A stretch of 64,000 nt of DNA from Pararge aegeria (GCF_905163445.1 NC_053196.1:15339501-15403500), one strand, 5' to 3'; counted from the first letter of the stretch, positions 42,064 through 53,837 are shown. A program made the numbers and translations. Notes: a model not told the origin generated them from the letters alone.

Positions 42064-42229
42064 TAATAAATAATTGTTATTACATATATAATTAAGATGT
42101 CCACCTGCTAAAGCAGGGGCACATGGAATAGGAGAAGTTTACCCCGATAAGTAACATCATCATCAAGTTTGGTTAATGCACGCCGAAGTTTCTTTATCAG
42201 TTACGTAATCCTTTATACTAAAGCTTTAA

Positions 42230-42345
42230 AGCCGGCAACTCATCGGTGGCCCCTCTGGTACTGCAGATGTTTATGGGCGGCGGTGATCACTTACCATCAG
42301 GTGACCCACTTACTCTTTTGCCCGCTATTAATATAAAAAAAAAAA
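42230..42345 (+). mobile_element. Jockey-like LINE 3' end
   Basis: AAGCCGGCAACTCATCGGTG, CTGCAGATGTTTATGGGCG, GCGGTGATCACTTACCATCA and GGTGACCCACTTACTCTTTT, then an A-run. This is a familiar lepidopteran LINE terminus. Confidence 0.55.
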
Positions 42346-42435
42346 CATAGAAGAAATTTTCTATTAGCTTAATGCTTTTAACTTTTTATGATAAGAAACC
42401 AAGCGTTAGGTTTTTTTTGTTTTTTTTTTTTTTAT

Positions 42436-42690
42436 AAATGAATATACTACGACAATACACACATCGCCACTTAGCCCCAAAGTAAGCTTAGCTTGTGTGT
42501 GTGGCAACTAAGATGACTGACGAATATTTTTATGAGTTATAAACATAAATACTTAGAATATACATATAAACACCCAGACACTGAAAAATATTCACGCTCA
42601 TCACACAAACAGTTTCCAGTAGTGGGAATCGAACCCACGGCCTTGGACTCAGAAAGCAGGGTCGCTGCAAACTGCGCCAATCGGTCGTCA
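42436..42690 (-). mobile_element. SINE-A copy
   Basis: AATGAATATACTACGACAAT to CGCCAATCGGTCGTC, full length. Confidence 0.72.
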
Positions 42691-42880
42691 AAAGGTGCTT
42701 TATTGCAAAATTGTATTCAATTTCCACTAAATGAAACTTGCAGTGCAATATATAAGCCTAACATATTGCACTGTAAGTTTATTCTTACCCCTAATGTTTA
42801 ATGAGGTACAAGTATTCAGGAAGGGATCAATTTTAGATTGTTGTACAAAAAATCTTGGTAAGTTAATAAACTTATCTCAT

Positions 42881-43272
42881 CATCATCATCTCAACCAATT
42901 GACGTCCACTGCTGGACATAGGTCTTTTGTAGGGAGTTCCACAATGCACGGTCCTGGGCCGCTTGCCTCCAACGGCTCCCAGCTACTCGCCTGATGTCAT
43001 CTGTCCACTTCGTTTGGGGCCGACCTACGCTGCGTTTACCGGTGCGGGGTCGCCATTCCAGCACTTTAAGACCCCAACGTCCATCGGTTCTCCGAGCTAT
43101 GTGCCCCGCCCATTGCCACTTCAGCTTCGCAACTCGCTGAGCTATGTCGGTAACTCTAGTTCTTCTACGGATCTCCTCATTTCTGATTTGATCACGTAGA
43201 GACACTCCTAACATAGCTCTCTCCATCGCCCGCTGAGTGACTCTGAGCCTTCTTATGAGGCCCATAGTTAAA
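42881..43272 (-). pseudogene. RTE-like LINE, C-terminal fragment with open frame
   Basis: The minus-strand frame 43265-42891 is open for 124 codons: LRVTQRAMERAMLGVSLRD, TDIAQRVAKLKWQWAGHIAR, DDIRRVAGSRWRQAAQDRAL, and YVQQWTSIG at the end. This is the C-terminal tail common to RTE-type endonuclease-RT proteins. The 3' end (ATG)n shows on the plus strand as TCATCATCATC at 42877-42888. Truncated at its 5' end near 43272. Without RT motifs it is non-functional. Copies at 5.0, 21.4, 21.95, 24.8, 25.4, 40.8 kb. Confidence 0.75.
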
Positions 43273-43639
43273 CTATATAAACTTATCTGCCCACTATTAT
43301 TTTAATAGATGCGCATAATAATATACATCGACACAAAAATGACGAAAAAATGCGGAATCTTCATATAAGCTTGGCCACTTTTGAAGGACAACGTCTGCAC
43401 GTATCGCATTAAAATGTATGAGTTGGTAGCAAAAACTAGACGGGATAGATTTAGCTGACCGGTCCAAAGTCTAGGCTGGCTTGAATAGCATTTTAGATCT
43501 TATGACTCTAACAATAAAGTTTACTTTTGATATTTTAATGCCGAGTGATAGTAACGGAATAAAACGCGTTATTCGAACCACTAGCAAAAACTAATTATTA
43601 ATTAAATGGTAAAAACCACAGAAATGCAGAATGGTGCGT

Positions 43640-43905
43640 CGCCGAGTGCCTAGTGAGTATGACACTGACTTCACTATCGGGGGGCCGAGTTCGAATCCCA
43701 CAACACGCCTCTAATTTTTCTAAGTTATGTGTGTTTTAAGCAATTAAAATATCACTTGCTTCAATTGTGAATGCATAGTGAGGATACCAAAGGCGTGTGG
43801 AGTCCAGCAATCCGCACTGGGCTAGCGTGGTGGACTACCCCTTCTTATTGTGGGAGGTGACCCGTGTCTTCTAGTGGGCCGGTAATGGATTGATAGGATG
43901 AGCCA
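43640..43905 (+). mobile_element. SINE-C copy
   Basis: CCGAGTGCCTAGTGAGTATG, CCGAGTTCGAATCCCACAAC (box B), AGTTATGTGTGTTTTAAGCA, TGCTTCAATTGTGA, then AGTGGGCCGGTAATGGATTG. Complete but with a short deletion in the middle. Confidence 0.6.
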
Positions 43906-43979
43906 CAGAGATTATTAACTGTTTGTTTAGCCAAATACGGCTAGGCAAAGTAATGCGTAATACACAAACAAAACATCAT

Positions 43980-44062
43980 AAACCCGCTTCGCAGCAGCAT
44001 GGTGGGTCTATGCTCTAGATACCGCTCAGCTATAAGAGACCTGTGTCCATCAGTGGTTATTG
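43980..44062 (+). mobile_element. LINE/SINE 3'-end fragment
   Basis: CATGGTGGGTCTATGCTCT followed by AGAGACCTGTGTCCATCAGT resembles the end of RTE-like copies (the GTCCAGCAGTGG block). Confidence 0.35.
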
Positions 44063-45239
44063 AAATTTATTTATTTATTAAGGACACTAACAATATGTAA
44101 CATATAAATAGGTACCATATACAGTAAAAGTCCCGGAACATATAAAATAAGAAGAAAGTTTAAAATTATTTACAAAATCCTTAAAACATTACTTGCTGGA
44201 GAAAGCTTATTAAAAAATAAATGACTTCCTAAATGAGAATATTTAATATTGACAATAATAAGTCCGCCTCTCAATCTGGTTACAGCGCCCTCACAGGGTT
44301 CCATTTCAAATGTAAACATTAGATTGACATTCATTTTTGAAAATATGTATATGTTTGTGTATATACCATTCCATAAGTAATGGAATTGTAATTTAATAAA
44401 TAAATAAATAAACTTGTACAATATTCTATACATTCACTTATATATATGTATGTCGATAACAAGTGACTATGACATTCACAAAAAAAAAAAATTAATGACA
44501 TGTAAACGCAATAATAATAATCAAAAGGCAGGAAGGAAAAGGTGTTATGTACGTTATATCTATGTTAAGGGTGGGCTTACCTACAACCGATAGGTAAGGT
44601 AAGTTACGATAAGCAAAATTAACTCATTGAAATAACAAAGTATTCAAATATGACCCTTATTACTTTAAACAATGAGTAGTTAATTAGATAAAATAGCTTA
44701 TAGTTAAAACTCCCGGATGTTAGAGTAATTACAATGTATTTGATGAACAAAACGGTAATTGGGATCATTAGAAGCGGGACACGCTTCGCCATTAGCGATA
44801 ATAATGATTTGACGTCAAAATGACGCTTTGTACCAGAAAAATTAAAAAAAAATTAATGGGATATTATATATGTAACAAGCGAATGAAAAATGATATGTCA
44901 GCTAATACTTAACGAAACGGCAATTAAAATTAAAAATGCGAAAAGGCCAATAGAAATACTGAGTGGGCGAATCTTATATCAAATGAGCGACTATAAAATC
45001 CGAAGCGATAAAAATGCTCCTGAAAAGTGTAGTCTCGTTGTCCCCTTATTAAAGTTAGTTTATACATATTCACGGGCACTTTGGCTTGAGGTGCTGGCTT
45101 TCATGTTTTGTTGTCGCCACAACACATTCGCTCGCTTAGTATTTTAGTAAGCCATACTCAGTTATTACGTTCACTTTAGTTCACACAAATTTTCACTTGA
45201 TTAAATATTACCCATTTCTAAAGTATAATAATATCTACC
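44063..45239. other. AT-rich stretch without recognised genes
   Basis: The frames at 44170-44433 and 44890-45147 have no coding character or motif. Confidence 0.45.
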
Positions 45240-45520
45240 ATTGCAAGGCCCATTCGTGTAATCTAGTGGTAAGTTATGATGCAGTCTAAGTTGGTAATGG
45301 GCTAACTTGTTAGGGGGTAATTACGTATATTAAACCCATACCCCTAATCTGATAAACTCGACATCGTTCCGGACCACTAAATCGCTTCGCGGCACGTCTT
45401 TGTCGTTAGAGACAAGACCAGAGAAAATTCAAAAATTATAAATTCACAAAATTCCTCTGCCGAGAACCGACCCTGATACCTCTTACTTAAAACCACAGCG
45501 CTCACTCGTGCTGCGTGTGA
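45240..45520 (-). mobile_element. SINE-B copy
   Basis: TGATGCAGTCTAAGTTGGTA, ATGGGCTAACTTGTTAGGGG, CGGCACGTCTTTGTCG, then AAACCACAGCGCTCACTCGTG. Confidence 0.55.
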
Positions 45521-45736
45521 CAAAACTATATACAAGTGAACATAGTTTTAAGGCTCTTCATAACTTATTCCCAACGAATTTCAACTTGCAGTACGTGAAT
45601 ACAAAGGGAGTTTAAAAATAACTTGAAATACGAAACTAAAATAACATCCTAGTGCATTCCTAATGGAGTATTGGACACACAAAAAACGATGGTAAACGAT
45701 TTATGTTTATCTGTTTTGACACCCTTCGAGATATAC

Positions 45737-45805
45737 TTATGAATACCTCCTTGGCGCAGTGGTGAGCGGTGGGAGGTCGCAATTACAATACCCGGCGGAG
45801 GCGAT
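45737..45805 (+). mobile_element. SINE-B head, interrupted by R1-like LINE
   Basis: CCTCCTTGGCGCAGTGGTGA (box A), AATACCCGGCGGAGGCG; then R1-like sequence begins at 45806. Confidence 0.55.
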
Positions 45806-46123
45806 TTTTTTTTTTTTATATATCGAGGAGGAAAATCCTCATGGATACCAGTAAATAACATGACTTCACCAATAATTATAAAGTGACCAGCGGACTAAAC
45901 CCCCTCCCCTCGACTATACTTTCCGTTACTACACTAAGTATTCCATCAGAAAGGCAGCTGTTTAATTCAGGCTTCGACGTTCTCTGCCTGTCCCATTCGT
46001 CATATTCCTGAGTTGTCATAATGAGCTTTACCAATTGAGCAACTTTGCCCCATTCATCCTTATTCGTAAGCATTCTGGGTATAAAGTTTGTAGGCGTTAA
46101 ATTGCCTTTCATTTCCTAAAGTC
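45806..46123 (-). pseudogene. R1-clade LINE, shorter 5'-truncated copy
   Basis: The 3'UTR (T-run, then GGAGGAAAATCCTCATGGATACC in pieces) and last 75 or so codons match the copy at 52 kb (NFIPRMLTNKDEWGKVAQLVKLIM versus the equivalent in the long copy). It is inserted into, and cuts off, the head of a family-B SINE at 45737-45805. No target-site duplication is evident. Confidence 0.7.
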
Positions 46124-46138
46124 ATATTTCAGGTATTT

Positions 46139-46345
46139 TATAAATAAATAAATAAACTACGACAATACACACATCGCCATCTAGCCCCAAAGTAAGCGTA
46201 GCTTGTTATGGGTACTAAGGAGACTGATGAATATTTTTATGAATAAAATACATAAATACTTATAATATACATATAAACACCCAGACACTGAAAAACATTC
46301 ATGCTCATCACACAACAATTTCGCAGTTGTGGGAATGGAACCCAC
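46139..46345 (-). mobile_element. SINE-A copy, head truncated
   Basis: TAAATAAATAAATAAACTAC to GTGGGAATGGAACCCACTT. It stops within box B and runs into a SINE-C head. Confidence 0.68.
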
Positions 46346-46349
46346 TTAC

Positions 46350-46448
46350 TTCAAGAACTTAGTTATGTAAAAGTTAGAAGTGTGTGCTGGTATTTGAACT
46401 CGGCCCCCCGACAGTGAAGTCAAGGTCCTACCCACTGGGCTATCACCG
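46350..46448 (-). mobile_element. SINE-C head
   Basis: AGTTATGTAAAAGTTAGAAG, GTATTTGAACTCGGCCCCCC, AGTGAAGTCAAGGTCCTACC, CACTGGGCTATCACCGC. Confidence 0.6.
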
Positions 46449-47053
46449 CTTAAGGTTAAGGTTCTCGTAGTGAAATAAAAATAAATCTAATCTTAACTAT
46501 GCGTAACCAACTAATCATATCCAAACCAAATACATAATTAAAAGATTAAAAAAAAACGATTACCTACTGGCTATAACTAACAATCATTCGGTGAAATTGT
46601 AGTCAAGTCCGTTTCGGTCATTCGTGAGCCGTTGTGAAAGTCCAAATTACTCAATAACGAGTAACAATTAAACTGCAATACAACCGAATGTCTCTGATAA
46701 ATGATCGGTATTAATGTGAGCTGAAAAACTCGTCTACTTGCCATCGTACGAGAGTGTAAGGATACGATCCTTACAATCTGACAAAGTACTGGACCACTTG
46801 GGCTTCATGCTAAACTTGACTTATAGTAATCTTTACTAATATAATATCTGTCTATATTTGTTATAATAAGGAATATTAAAATTTTCATATATTTATGAAA
46901 ACAAACTCGTTTCTTCGTATTTCCTAAGGCGAAGAAACGGGTTTGATAAGATCTCCTTTGCACGCCCCATTTTCTATTCTGTTTATTCTGTATTTTAGAT
47001 TTTTACTAAAATGTTTGTGTGCAATAAAGTTTTCAATCAAACAAACAAACAAA

Positions 47054-47425
47054 TCTAAGTATATAAAAGAGAAAGTGTGTGGATATGTTCCGTATAGGCT
47101 CCGAAACGGCTGGACCGATTTCAATGAAACTTTCAAGAATTCTCCGGATTGACCTGGCGAGTAATCCTGTAAAGTTTGGTGACGATCGGAGCACTCCTAT
47201 TTTTGAACTGTCAAACTGTCAAAGCTTTTATTTACTATGATGATATTCTATTGTAGGTCGTACATGGGTGTAGATAATGATCTTCACCCGCTCGAGAAGA
47301 GAATAGAAGAGAATGAATACGGAGAGAAATAAATGATTTAATATATTATGAGACTTCAATTAAAAATTTAATGACGTAAGTTCATTGTTTAAATCTAGCC
47401 CAGCGAAGCGGGCTGGGTACGCTAG
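47054..47425 (+). mobile_element. Helitron-like non-autonomous element, family H-C
   Basis: Colinear with the copy at 6489-6881. It starts TCTAAGTATATAAAAGAGAA and ends GGGTACGCTAG, with the terminal hairpin AGCCCA/CGGGCT (one mismatch). Both copies are followed by TTATTCAT. Confidence 0.68.
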
Positions 47426-47461
47426 TTATTCATAAAAGATTTTTTTTAATAAATGAAGGAT

Positions 47462-47660
47462 CAAGAACATGGCTTATCTGATGGTAAATGGAAAACCATT
47501 GCCTTTAAATAGAACAAGAGTTCGCAGGTGCTGCGAGGAACACGTTCTGCAAAGTGCCGCCCTGTATTCATCAACCTTAGGCGTTAAGCCGCCTGTTCCT
47601 TTAATTGCACCGCACACAACAAATATACAGAACGAATTCAGCCACATTCACGTAACAAAC
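47462..47660 (+). mobile_element. LINE-like 3'UTR remnant
   Basis: GATGGTAAATGGAAAACCAT, CGAGGAACACGTTCTGCAAA and GTGCCGCCCTGTATTCATCA resemble the 38.6-kb remnant. The 66-codon open frame here is a by-product. Confidence 0.4.
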
Positions 47661-47737
47661 CACAGATAAAGGTAAACGTCATAAACTTATATTTATAGAT
47701 AGACTAGGTACTTATGATGCCGCAGACAATTATTATT

Positions 47738-47900
47738 ATCTAAAAGAGACCGTGCTCGTCTTCTCGCTCTCTCTGCTAAGGAGTCCGGCTACTGGCTACA
47801 TGCTCTCCCTTCAACTAACCTGGGCACTATCGGCCGCACCACACCACTCTGTCGGTGGTATCTTGATAGCAGTTTCATTTTTGTGAAACTTTTGGAGTAG
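47738..47900 (+). pseudogene. LINE-like remnant (ARLLALSAKESGYWLHALPS)
   Basis: Frame from about 47742 reads KRDRARLLALSAKESGYWL and HALPSTNLGT before a stop at 47898. This ALSxKESGxWLxALPSxxLGT motif recurs at the C-terminal side of RTs in many arthropod elements. The family is not assignable. Confidence 0.5.
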
Positions 47901-48404
47901 AGACTTTGGGACCGTGGGGGTTTCGAAGACGTTTTAGATTTTATTTAGTTTAACATAGTTTATTTTAGGTTATATTTATAAAACAAATGTGAAAGAAAGA
48001 AATAATGATTATCATAAAAATAAACATTTTACTGTATTATAACTATCTGATTTTGTCTACTCCTAGACGTGTACTCGGTGGTATAATCGTAGTAATTAGC
48101 AAAAGATACGTACGCCATACAGCCATACGTGCCGGCACGCCATTTTTATTGACAATAATTAATAATAAACCTCCGTGCGATTACAACTCGAATTAATGAT
48201 AATTGGTACAGCATTTGGGATTTATTAGCGAAAATACTAGAAATAGCCGAAGAAGTCGTAGTTTTATTATGGCCACACATGTTTGTAAAGTTTCGATTGA
48301 ATGAGAGGCGACCAAAGGTTTGTTATTGATGCTAATTTTATGGTTTTAGGGTTCCGTTACCAAATGGTAGCCGATGGGGGGCAGAGTCTGAACTGAGAAC
48401 TTTC

Positions 48405-48610
48405 AGAGTTATGTGTGTTTTAAGCAAATAAATATACCTCTCTTTAAAGGTGAAGTAATGCCTGAAAGTTTTCCATAATGTTCTCAAGGGTGAGGTCCAC
48501 CTATCCGCGCTTTGCTGGCGTGGTGGGCTACGGCCTACACCCTTCTTTTTCTGAGAGGAGACTCGTGCCCTGTAGTGGGTCGGTAATGGGTTAAAAATGA
48601 TAATGGTGAA
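48405..48610 (+). mobile_element. SINE-C fragment
   Basis: CAGAGTTATGTGTGTTTTAA, GCCTGAAAGTTTTCCATAAT, CCTGTAGTGGGTCGGTAATG. Confidence 0.5.
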
Positions 48611-48904
48611 ACAATGAGTGTTAAGGGCCCGATTGCCAATATTTCGTTTTGACTGCGTCTTTCACAGGAAGCTACGGATTCAGTCCTAATAGGTATAAGC
48701 TATTTACACAGATTAAACCAGAGAACTGCTGCGCGTTTTGCAAACTTTTCCAACAAGTTGAAAACTTGTCATCTTCATCCAAACGATAAGTTATGAAAAT
48801 TAAGCTTAATTTGCAATACTCCGCGAAAAGCAGGAGAATCTGTATGGTGGAATTTATAATTTCTTCAATCCTAATACTCCACACCAAACAGATCTTCAGC
48901 AATG

Positions 48905-49035
48905 TACCCTCTACGCACGTTTCGCTCCGAAACCGGAGCATCCTCCGGAGATGTTGACTTTACAATTATTCATTGTAAAGTCTTATAATATATCATGGAT
49001 TTCCGCAAAGTAACCCTGCTACTATCTAATATTTA
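48905..49035 (+). repeat. Repeat family Z copy
   Basis: CTACGCACGTTTCGCTCCGA, GGAGCATCCTCCGGAGATGT, ATATCATGGATTTCCGCAAA. Shared with 60.4-61.0 kb. TE family unknown. Confidence 0.4.
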
Positions 49036-50462
49036 AACGATGAGTCGCTATGACAGTTGTCAACTCATTACATATTTGTATGGGGATAAAAGATGGTGGC
49101 CAACTAGCAACTGTTGGTGTTAGAGAATCGGGCAGCTGGTGGACTGTTGAGCACACAACGAGAAACAGTTGCGTACAAGGTTCTGCAAGGGTAGGCAGAA
49201 AGCAGAAAGATGGCGTAAAATGTAAAAATCATCCTATTATTCTTGGAAAAAATTAGAGATGGCAGTGCTTTAATGCGTGCATGAAGAGCACTGGACACAA
49301 GGGATTGAGGATCCTGAATATCTCTAAAAGACGTCTATATCCATATTAAAGTAGTAAACGTCCCTTAGTTGAGACGACAAAGACAGCAATCAGTACAACG
49401 ACGACGGTCACGACGTCTACAACGACTACAACTTCCACGACAAGATGATCACACAATCACTTTTGCAGTAATGTGGTTTTGCGGCTTCAAGTAATTTTAT
49501 ATTGAATTGCCATGTCTTATAGTCTCAGGTGTCTTCAACCTTTTTTACATGATTTGTCTTTGTATGTAAAACCGCAAGATTGTCTTGTATTCTTGTCTAT
49601 GTTTAGCCACAATGCTACAATAACTATTATTTTTATCTTATACAAAGTTACAAAATTTTATGATTGCTTTGTTTTACAACCTTATTGTAGACACAAATTG
49701 TTAAGAAAAATAGCTCTCTATGCCAATTCTTTATATTTTGTGGTTACAGTTCAGGATTTATGCTATTTTCCTCCCAACTATTTAGTAGGTACCTATTTAC
49801 TGTAGATTCTAGCAGAAGTTATAAAATATTAGTGTTTAAAAAACCAGCTACCCTCGTGACTTATAGCCGTATCTAAAAACTCATCGAATAAGTAAAGAAA
49901 AAAATAGAATAAGAATCGATTTTGTGAAAAAACAAAAACACACTTGTGAGTTCATTAAACTTAATCGCAGGGTGTTAATTCAATGCCGTCTCCTTTTTTG
50001 GCGCCCTTAAACCGCTCGCTACGCTCGGGGGTGTCCCTAAAATACCTTGTTTCGGTTAGAATTTTTCCACTAACATTTGACCTGCTTTACCAATCTATTA
50101 TTGACTAACAGATAAACTAATGTGAACTTATAACACCCGTCTTATTTTCGTGTATTTTAAATACATTTCCTAACTTTATCTTTAGGAAAAATAAGTTAAT
50201 TCTAATTACAAATCAGATAAAAATAGATAAAATGAATCAATTTCAAGGACCTCACGTAACAACACAAGTAAAGAATTATCGAAGCTATGAGTAAAAAATG
50301 TATGAAGAAAGGAATTGCGTCAGAAAGACGTTTTTACCGGTATTCAGTTGTTTGCCAAGGTTTCTTGGCAATAGGATTCTTTAGGTTTAACATTTTATTT
50401 GCTTAGAATAAATACTTATCATATTCTCAATTCATTACAATTTTTTTTAATTCCACTACAAA
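49036..50462. other. Stretch without recognised genes
   Basis: Holds an imperfect ACG/ACA-rich trinucleotide run (49372-49447) and a Helitron-like GC patch (CCGCTCGCTACGCTCGGG at 50012). Frames here are AT-rich background. Confidence 0.4.
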
Positions 50463-50735
50463 ATGACGGCCGACTGGCGTAGTGGGCAGCGACCCTGCTT
50501 TCTGAGTCTAAGGCCGTGGGTCCGATTTCCACAACTGGTAAATGTTTGTGTGATGAGCATGAATATTTTTCAGTGTCTGGGTGTTTATATGTATATTCTA
50601 AGTATTTATGTACTCGTATATTATTCAAAAAAATATTCATCAGTCATCTTAGTACCCATAACACAAGCTACGCTTACTTTGTGGCTAGATGGCGATGTGT
50701 TTATTATCGTATTCTTTTTATTTATTATTATTTTT
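50463..50735 (+). mobile_element. SINE-A copy
   Basis: GACGGCCGACTGGCGTAGTG to TTTATTATCGTATTC, complete. Box B GGTCCGATTTC. Confidence 0.7.
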
Positions 50736-50754
50736 TTATTTATTTAAAAAAATA

Positions 50755-51062
50755 GTACAAGTTAGTCCTTGACTGCAATCTCACCTGCTGGTGAAATAAT
50801 GATGCAGTCTTAAAGAATAACGGGCTAATCTGTTATCGGTATGGCAGTTAAACCGATACCTCTAAATAGGTTCGCGTATCGGAACGCCAAATCGCTTAGC
50901 GACATGTCTTTGTCTGTAGAGTAAGTAGTCACGGACGAAGCTTCTCACCAGACCAGAACACGAAATTCAGAAACTATAAATACCCAACTAGCCCCTGCGG
51001 GTGACCTAACCTGGGACCTTATACATAAAACCACGGCGCTAGCCACTGCGCCAGGGACCTCG
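50755..51062 (-). mobile_element. SINE-B copy
   Basis: AAGTTAGTCCTTGACTGCAA, ATGATGCAGTCTTAAAGAAT, AAACCACGGCGCTAGCCACT and GCGCCAGGGACCTC. Head-to-head with the next copy. Confidence 0.6.
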
Positions 51063-51142
51063 GTTTACAACCGATCTTTAGATAAGTACAGTTAGCTGGT
51101 ATCTTGAAGAAGGAAAGGAAGACAATTTTTCTTTCCTTCCTT

Positions 51143-51492
51143 TACTTCACTGATGGCGCAACGGTGAGCCTTGTAAATTTAAGCAGGAGGTACAAGGGTT
51201 CGATTACCGACAGGGGCAATTCGGGAATTTATAATGATTAATTTTTTCTGGTCTGGTCTGGTATGGTGGGAGGCTTTGGCCGTGGCTAGTTACCACCCGA
51301 CAACCGACAAAGTTACCGACAAAGACGTATCGCTTAGCGATTAAGTGTTCCGGTGGGATGTCGCGTAAAAACCCATTAGGCGTATTACTACCATACGTCC
51401 TAACAGGTTAGCCCGTTCTTAGACTGCATCATCACTTACAACCAGGCGAGATTGTAGTCAAGGGCTAATTTGTAGAGGAATAAAAAAAAAAA
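51143..51492 (+). mobile_element. SINE-B copy, complete with A-tail
   Basis: GATGGCGCAACGGTGAGCC, AAGGGTTCGATTACCGACAG (box B), GGAGGCTTTGGCCGTGGCTA, and the tail GGGCTAATTTGTAGAGGAAT plus A-run. Includes a small duplication of the ACCGACAAAG part. Confidence 0.62.
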
Positions 51493-51875
51493 CTTAAATT
51501 GTGGGTAGGTATGCTTATGGAGGTATTTCAAAACGGCTAAAAATAATGGGCGCCACGCTTAAACACACATTGAAATACAAGACGCGTGTGAGTTCGTAAA
51601 ATTGGTGTTCTCTTTTTACGTTCCCGAACTTGATTTAGTAGTTTTTCTCTTTTTTTAATACATTGGCGTTTCTGAACGCTTCATTTTAAATTTAGAGTGC
51701 AAATGTTTTTAATTTATCGAAAGATAATACGTGGATATACTTACTATAAAGTAAACAACATTTTATCATGAAAGTACCTTTTGATATATTGCCGTGGTAT
51801 ATAATGGTTCTAAATCGGTCGTATATAAATTCATAAATCGTAGTTGAGGTTTTTTTTTTCTTTGGTCTATTTTTT

Positions 51876-51889
51876 AACGATCGAGGGTT
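51876..51889. repeat. Target-site duplication, left copy
   Basis: AACGATCGAGGGTT, identical to 52988-53001, flanks the R1-like insertion. Confidence 0.8.
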
Positions 51890-52987
51890 TTTTTTTTTTT
51901 TTTATATATATGGAGGAGGAAAATCCTCATGGATACCACTAACTGGCATGCGCGACTTCACCTATAATTATGAAGTGACCTGCGGACTAAAAACCTCCTT
52001 CATCCTCCACTGTACTTTCCGGTATTACACTAAGTATTCCATCAGAAAGGCAGCTGTTTAATTCAGGCTTCGGTGTTCTGCCTATCCCATTCGTCATCTT
52101 CTCGAGTTTTCATAATGAGCTTTACCAATTTAGCAACTTTTTCCCATTCATCCTTATTCGCAAGCATTCTGGGTATAAAGTTTTTAGGCGTTAACTTGCT
52201 TCCTTTTCCTAAAGTCATATTTCTTTCTCGTTCAAACATACGGCACTCAAAGATGGCATGCTGTGGAGTATCATTTTCGCCACAATAGGGGCACTCGTCA
52301 CTTATGGCTTTACCTATGGTATGCAGGTACGTGTTGAAGACACCATGCCCACTCAAAACCTGTGTTAGCCATCTGTCTACTTCTCCATGTTTGCGTTCCA
52401 TCCACTCTTTAAGGTTCGGTATAAGTTCCCTGGTCCATGCTCCTTTTCCACGGCTTCTCCATTCTGCCTCCCATTCTATCAACGTTCTTCTTCTTTCCTC
52501 TTCAGGTGTATTTTTGTCTTTTCTGTATCTTCTGGTACGTTCCAAAGCCAGTCGCTCTATGGGTATTAGTCCAGCTATTACCTGCACGGCTTCTAAAGAG
52601 ATAGTTCTATAGGCACCACATATTCTTATGGCAAGCAGCCTCTGAATTCTTGTCAGCATTTTTTTATACTTATCCATCTTTAATGTGTTTACCCATATTG
52701 GTGCACCATATAACATAACAGAGTGGGCCACTGATGCCAGTAATTTTCTCTTACTCGCACGTGGTCCACCTCGCCGAGGCATCAGCCGGCCCAACGCTGC
52801 AGTTAGGCGTTCTGCCTTGCCCGACACCTCTTTAATAAAATTTATTGAACTTCAGACATCTGTCAAACCATATACCCAGGTACTTTAGTTTTTCTCCAGG
52901 TCTAACTTCTACGCCGTCTACTAGAAATGAGATTGGGCCATACCTTTTTTTTCCGCTAAGCATAATGGCTTCAGTCTTTTCGGGTCG
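51890..52987 (-). pseudogene. R1-clade LINE, 5'-truncated copy with 14-bp target-site duplication
   Basis: Minus strand. The first part reads RPEKTEAIMLSGKKRYG, then VEVRPGEKLKYLGIWFD (RT palm/thumb). After a frameshift near 52850 it continues INFIKEVSGKAERLTAAL, LMPRRGG, SVMLYGAPIWVNTL, then the C-terminal knuckle (CPYCGENDTPQHAIFEC) to a stop at 52063. The last frame is 255 codons long; the apparent start is a GTG and not a real initiator. A 3'UTR of about 170 bp and a poly-A (T-run 51890-51902) follow. Both ends are bounded by AACGATCGAGGGTT (51876-51889 and 52988-53001). R1-clade relatives of this form are usually rDNA- or telomere-targeted; no such target is visible here. Confidence 0.8.
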
Positions 52988-53001
52988 AACGATCGAGGGT
53001 T
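52988..53001. repeat. Target-site duplication, right copy
   Basis: AACGATCGAGGGTT, identical to 51876-51889. It marks the 5'-truncation point of the R1-like element. Confidence 0.8.
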
Positions 53002-53509
53002 AGTATCCAATCATTAAAACATTTCCGTTAATAACAAAAATTATGACATCAAACGCTAAGCTCTAACTAAGCTAACTATAGCTATCTATAGCTTTAAGAA
53101 CATTATAATAACTAGAAATTCCCTATTCTTTAATTACTCTTTTGGCGCTAACCAAAAAACATGAATTTTGGATTAAGCCACTTCAATTGTAAAAGGTGCG
53201 TTGTTATGTGAAAAAAAAAAACTTCACGTTAGGCTCCCCGCACAGAGTTAATATGATTTCAGAATAAAATAAAATATTTTATTTGTTCAAATAGGCACAT
53301 AATTATATAGGATTATAATTAAAAAATAGAATTAAAATTACTTCAAACAAATAAATATTCCTATAATATCAAAGAATAGTTTAATGAAATTTATGATTTT
53401 TGAGATTATACGCGTAGGTAAAGAAATTCTTTTCCTTTGAAGTTTTTAAAGAAAATTTCTTATTTTTGATCACTTTTGATGCGTTGATTACATACAAAAT
53501 CTGTGCATA

Positions 53510-53715
53510 GCAGTGAGTAGTGATGGCGATAGCTACATTCGATAACTTAAAACTAAGGCTACGAGGGTTCCAAACGCGCTCTGGTCTAAAAAGAATGCCA
53601 CAACAAACTTAGCCGGGTGTTCTTTTTGTTATTACCGTCTCACATTGTCATTTGAAAATATTTAAGAAGCAACCTTGTTAGAGCAATTGCACACCCAAGC
53701 TTTTTTATCGTTCAG
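53510..53715 (-). mobile_element. LINE 3'UTR copy, family L
   Basis: GATGGCGATAGCTACATTCG, AGGCTACGAGGGTTCCAAAC, CTTAGCCGGGTGTTCTTTTT and AGAAGCAACCTTGTTAGAGC are the inverse of the family L blocks. Confidence 0.6.
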
Positions 53716-53837
53716 TAATCAAGAATATTGTTGATAATATTTACCAGTGTGCGAGAGAGAGCCTTAAGGTAACGTCATGAAAACCCACAAAATTCCGATA
53801 ACCACGTTACAACGAAAAAAACAAAAACAGAAAACAT

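Noticed and set aside
48005..48196. 63-codon frame near the LINE-like remnant
   Set aside because: AT-rich, no motif, no supporting context.
50463..50755. Overlapping frames in both orientations
   Set aside because: They cover a SINE-A copy; similar frames recur at every SINE-A (23.5, 27.5, 35.8, 36.2, 42.6, 63.0 kb).
52304..52612. Plus-strand frame of 102 codons
   Set aside because: Antisense shadow of the R1-like RT remnant.
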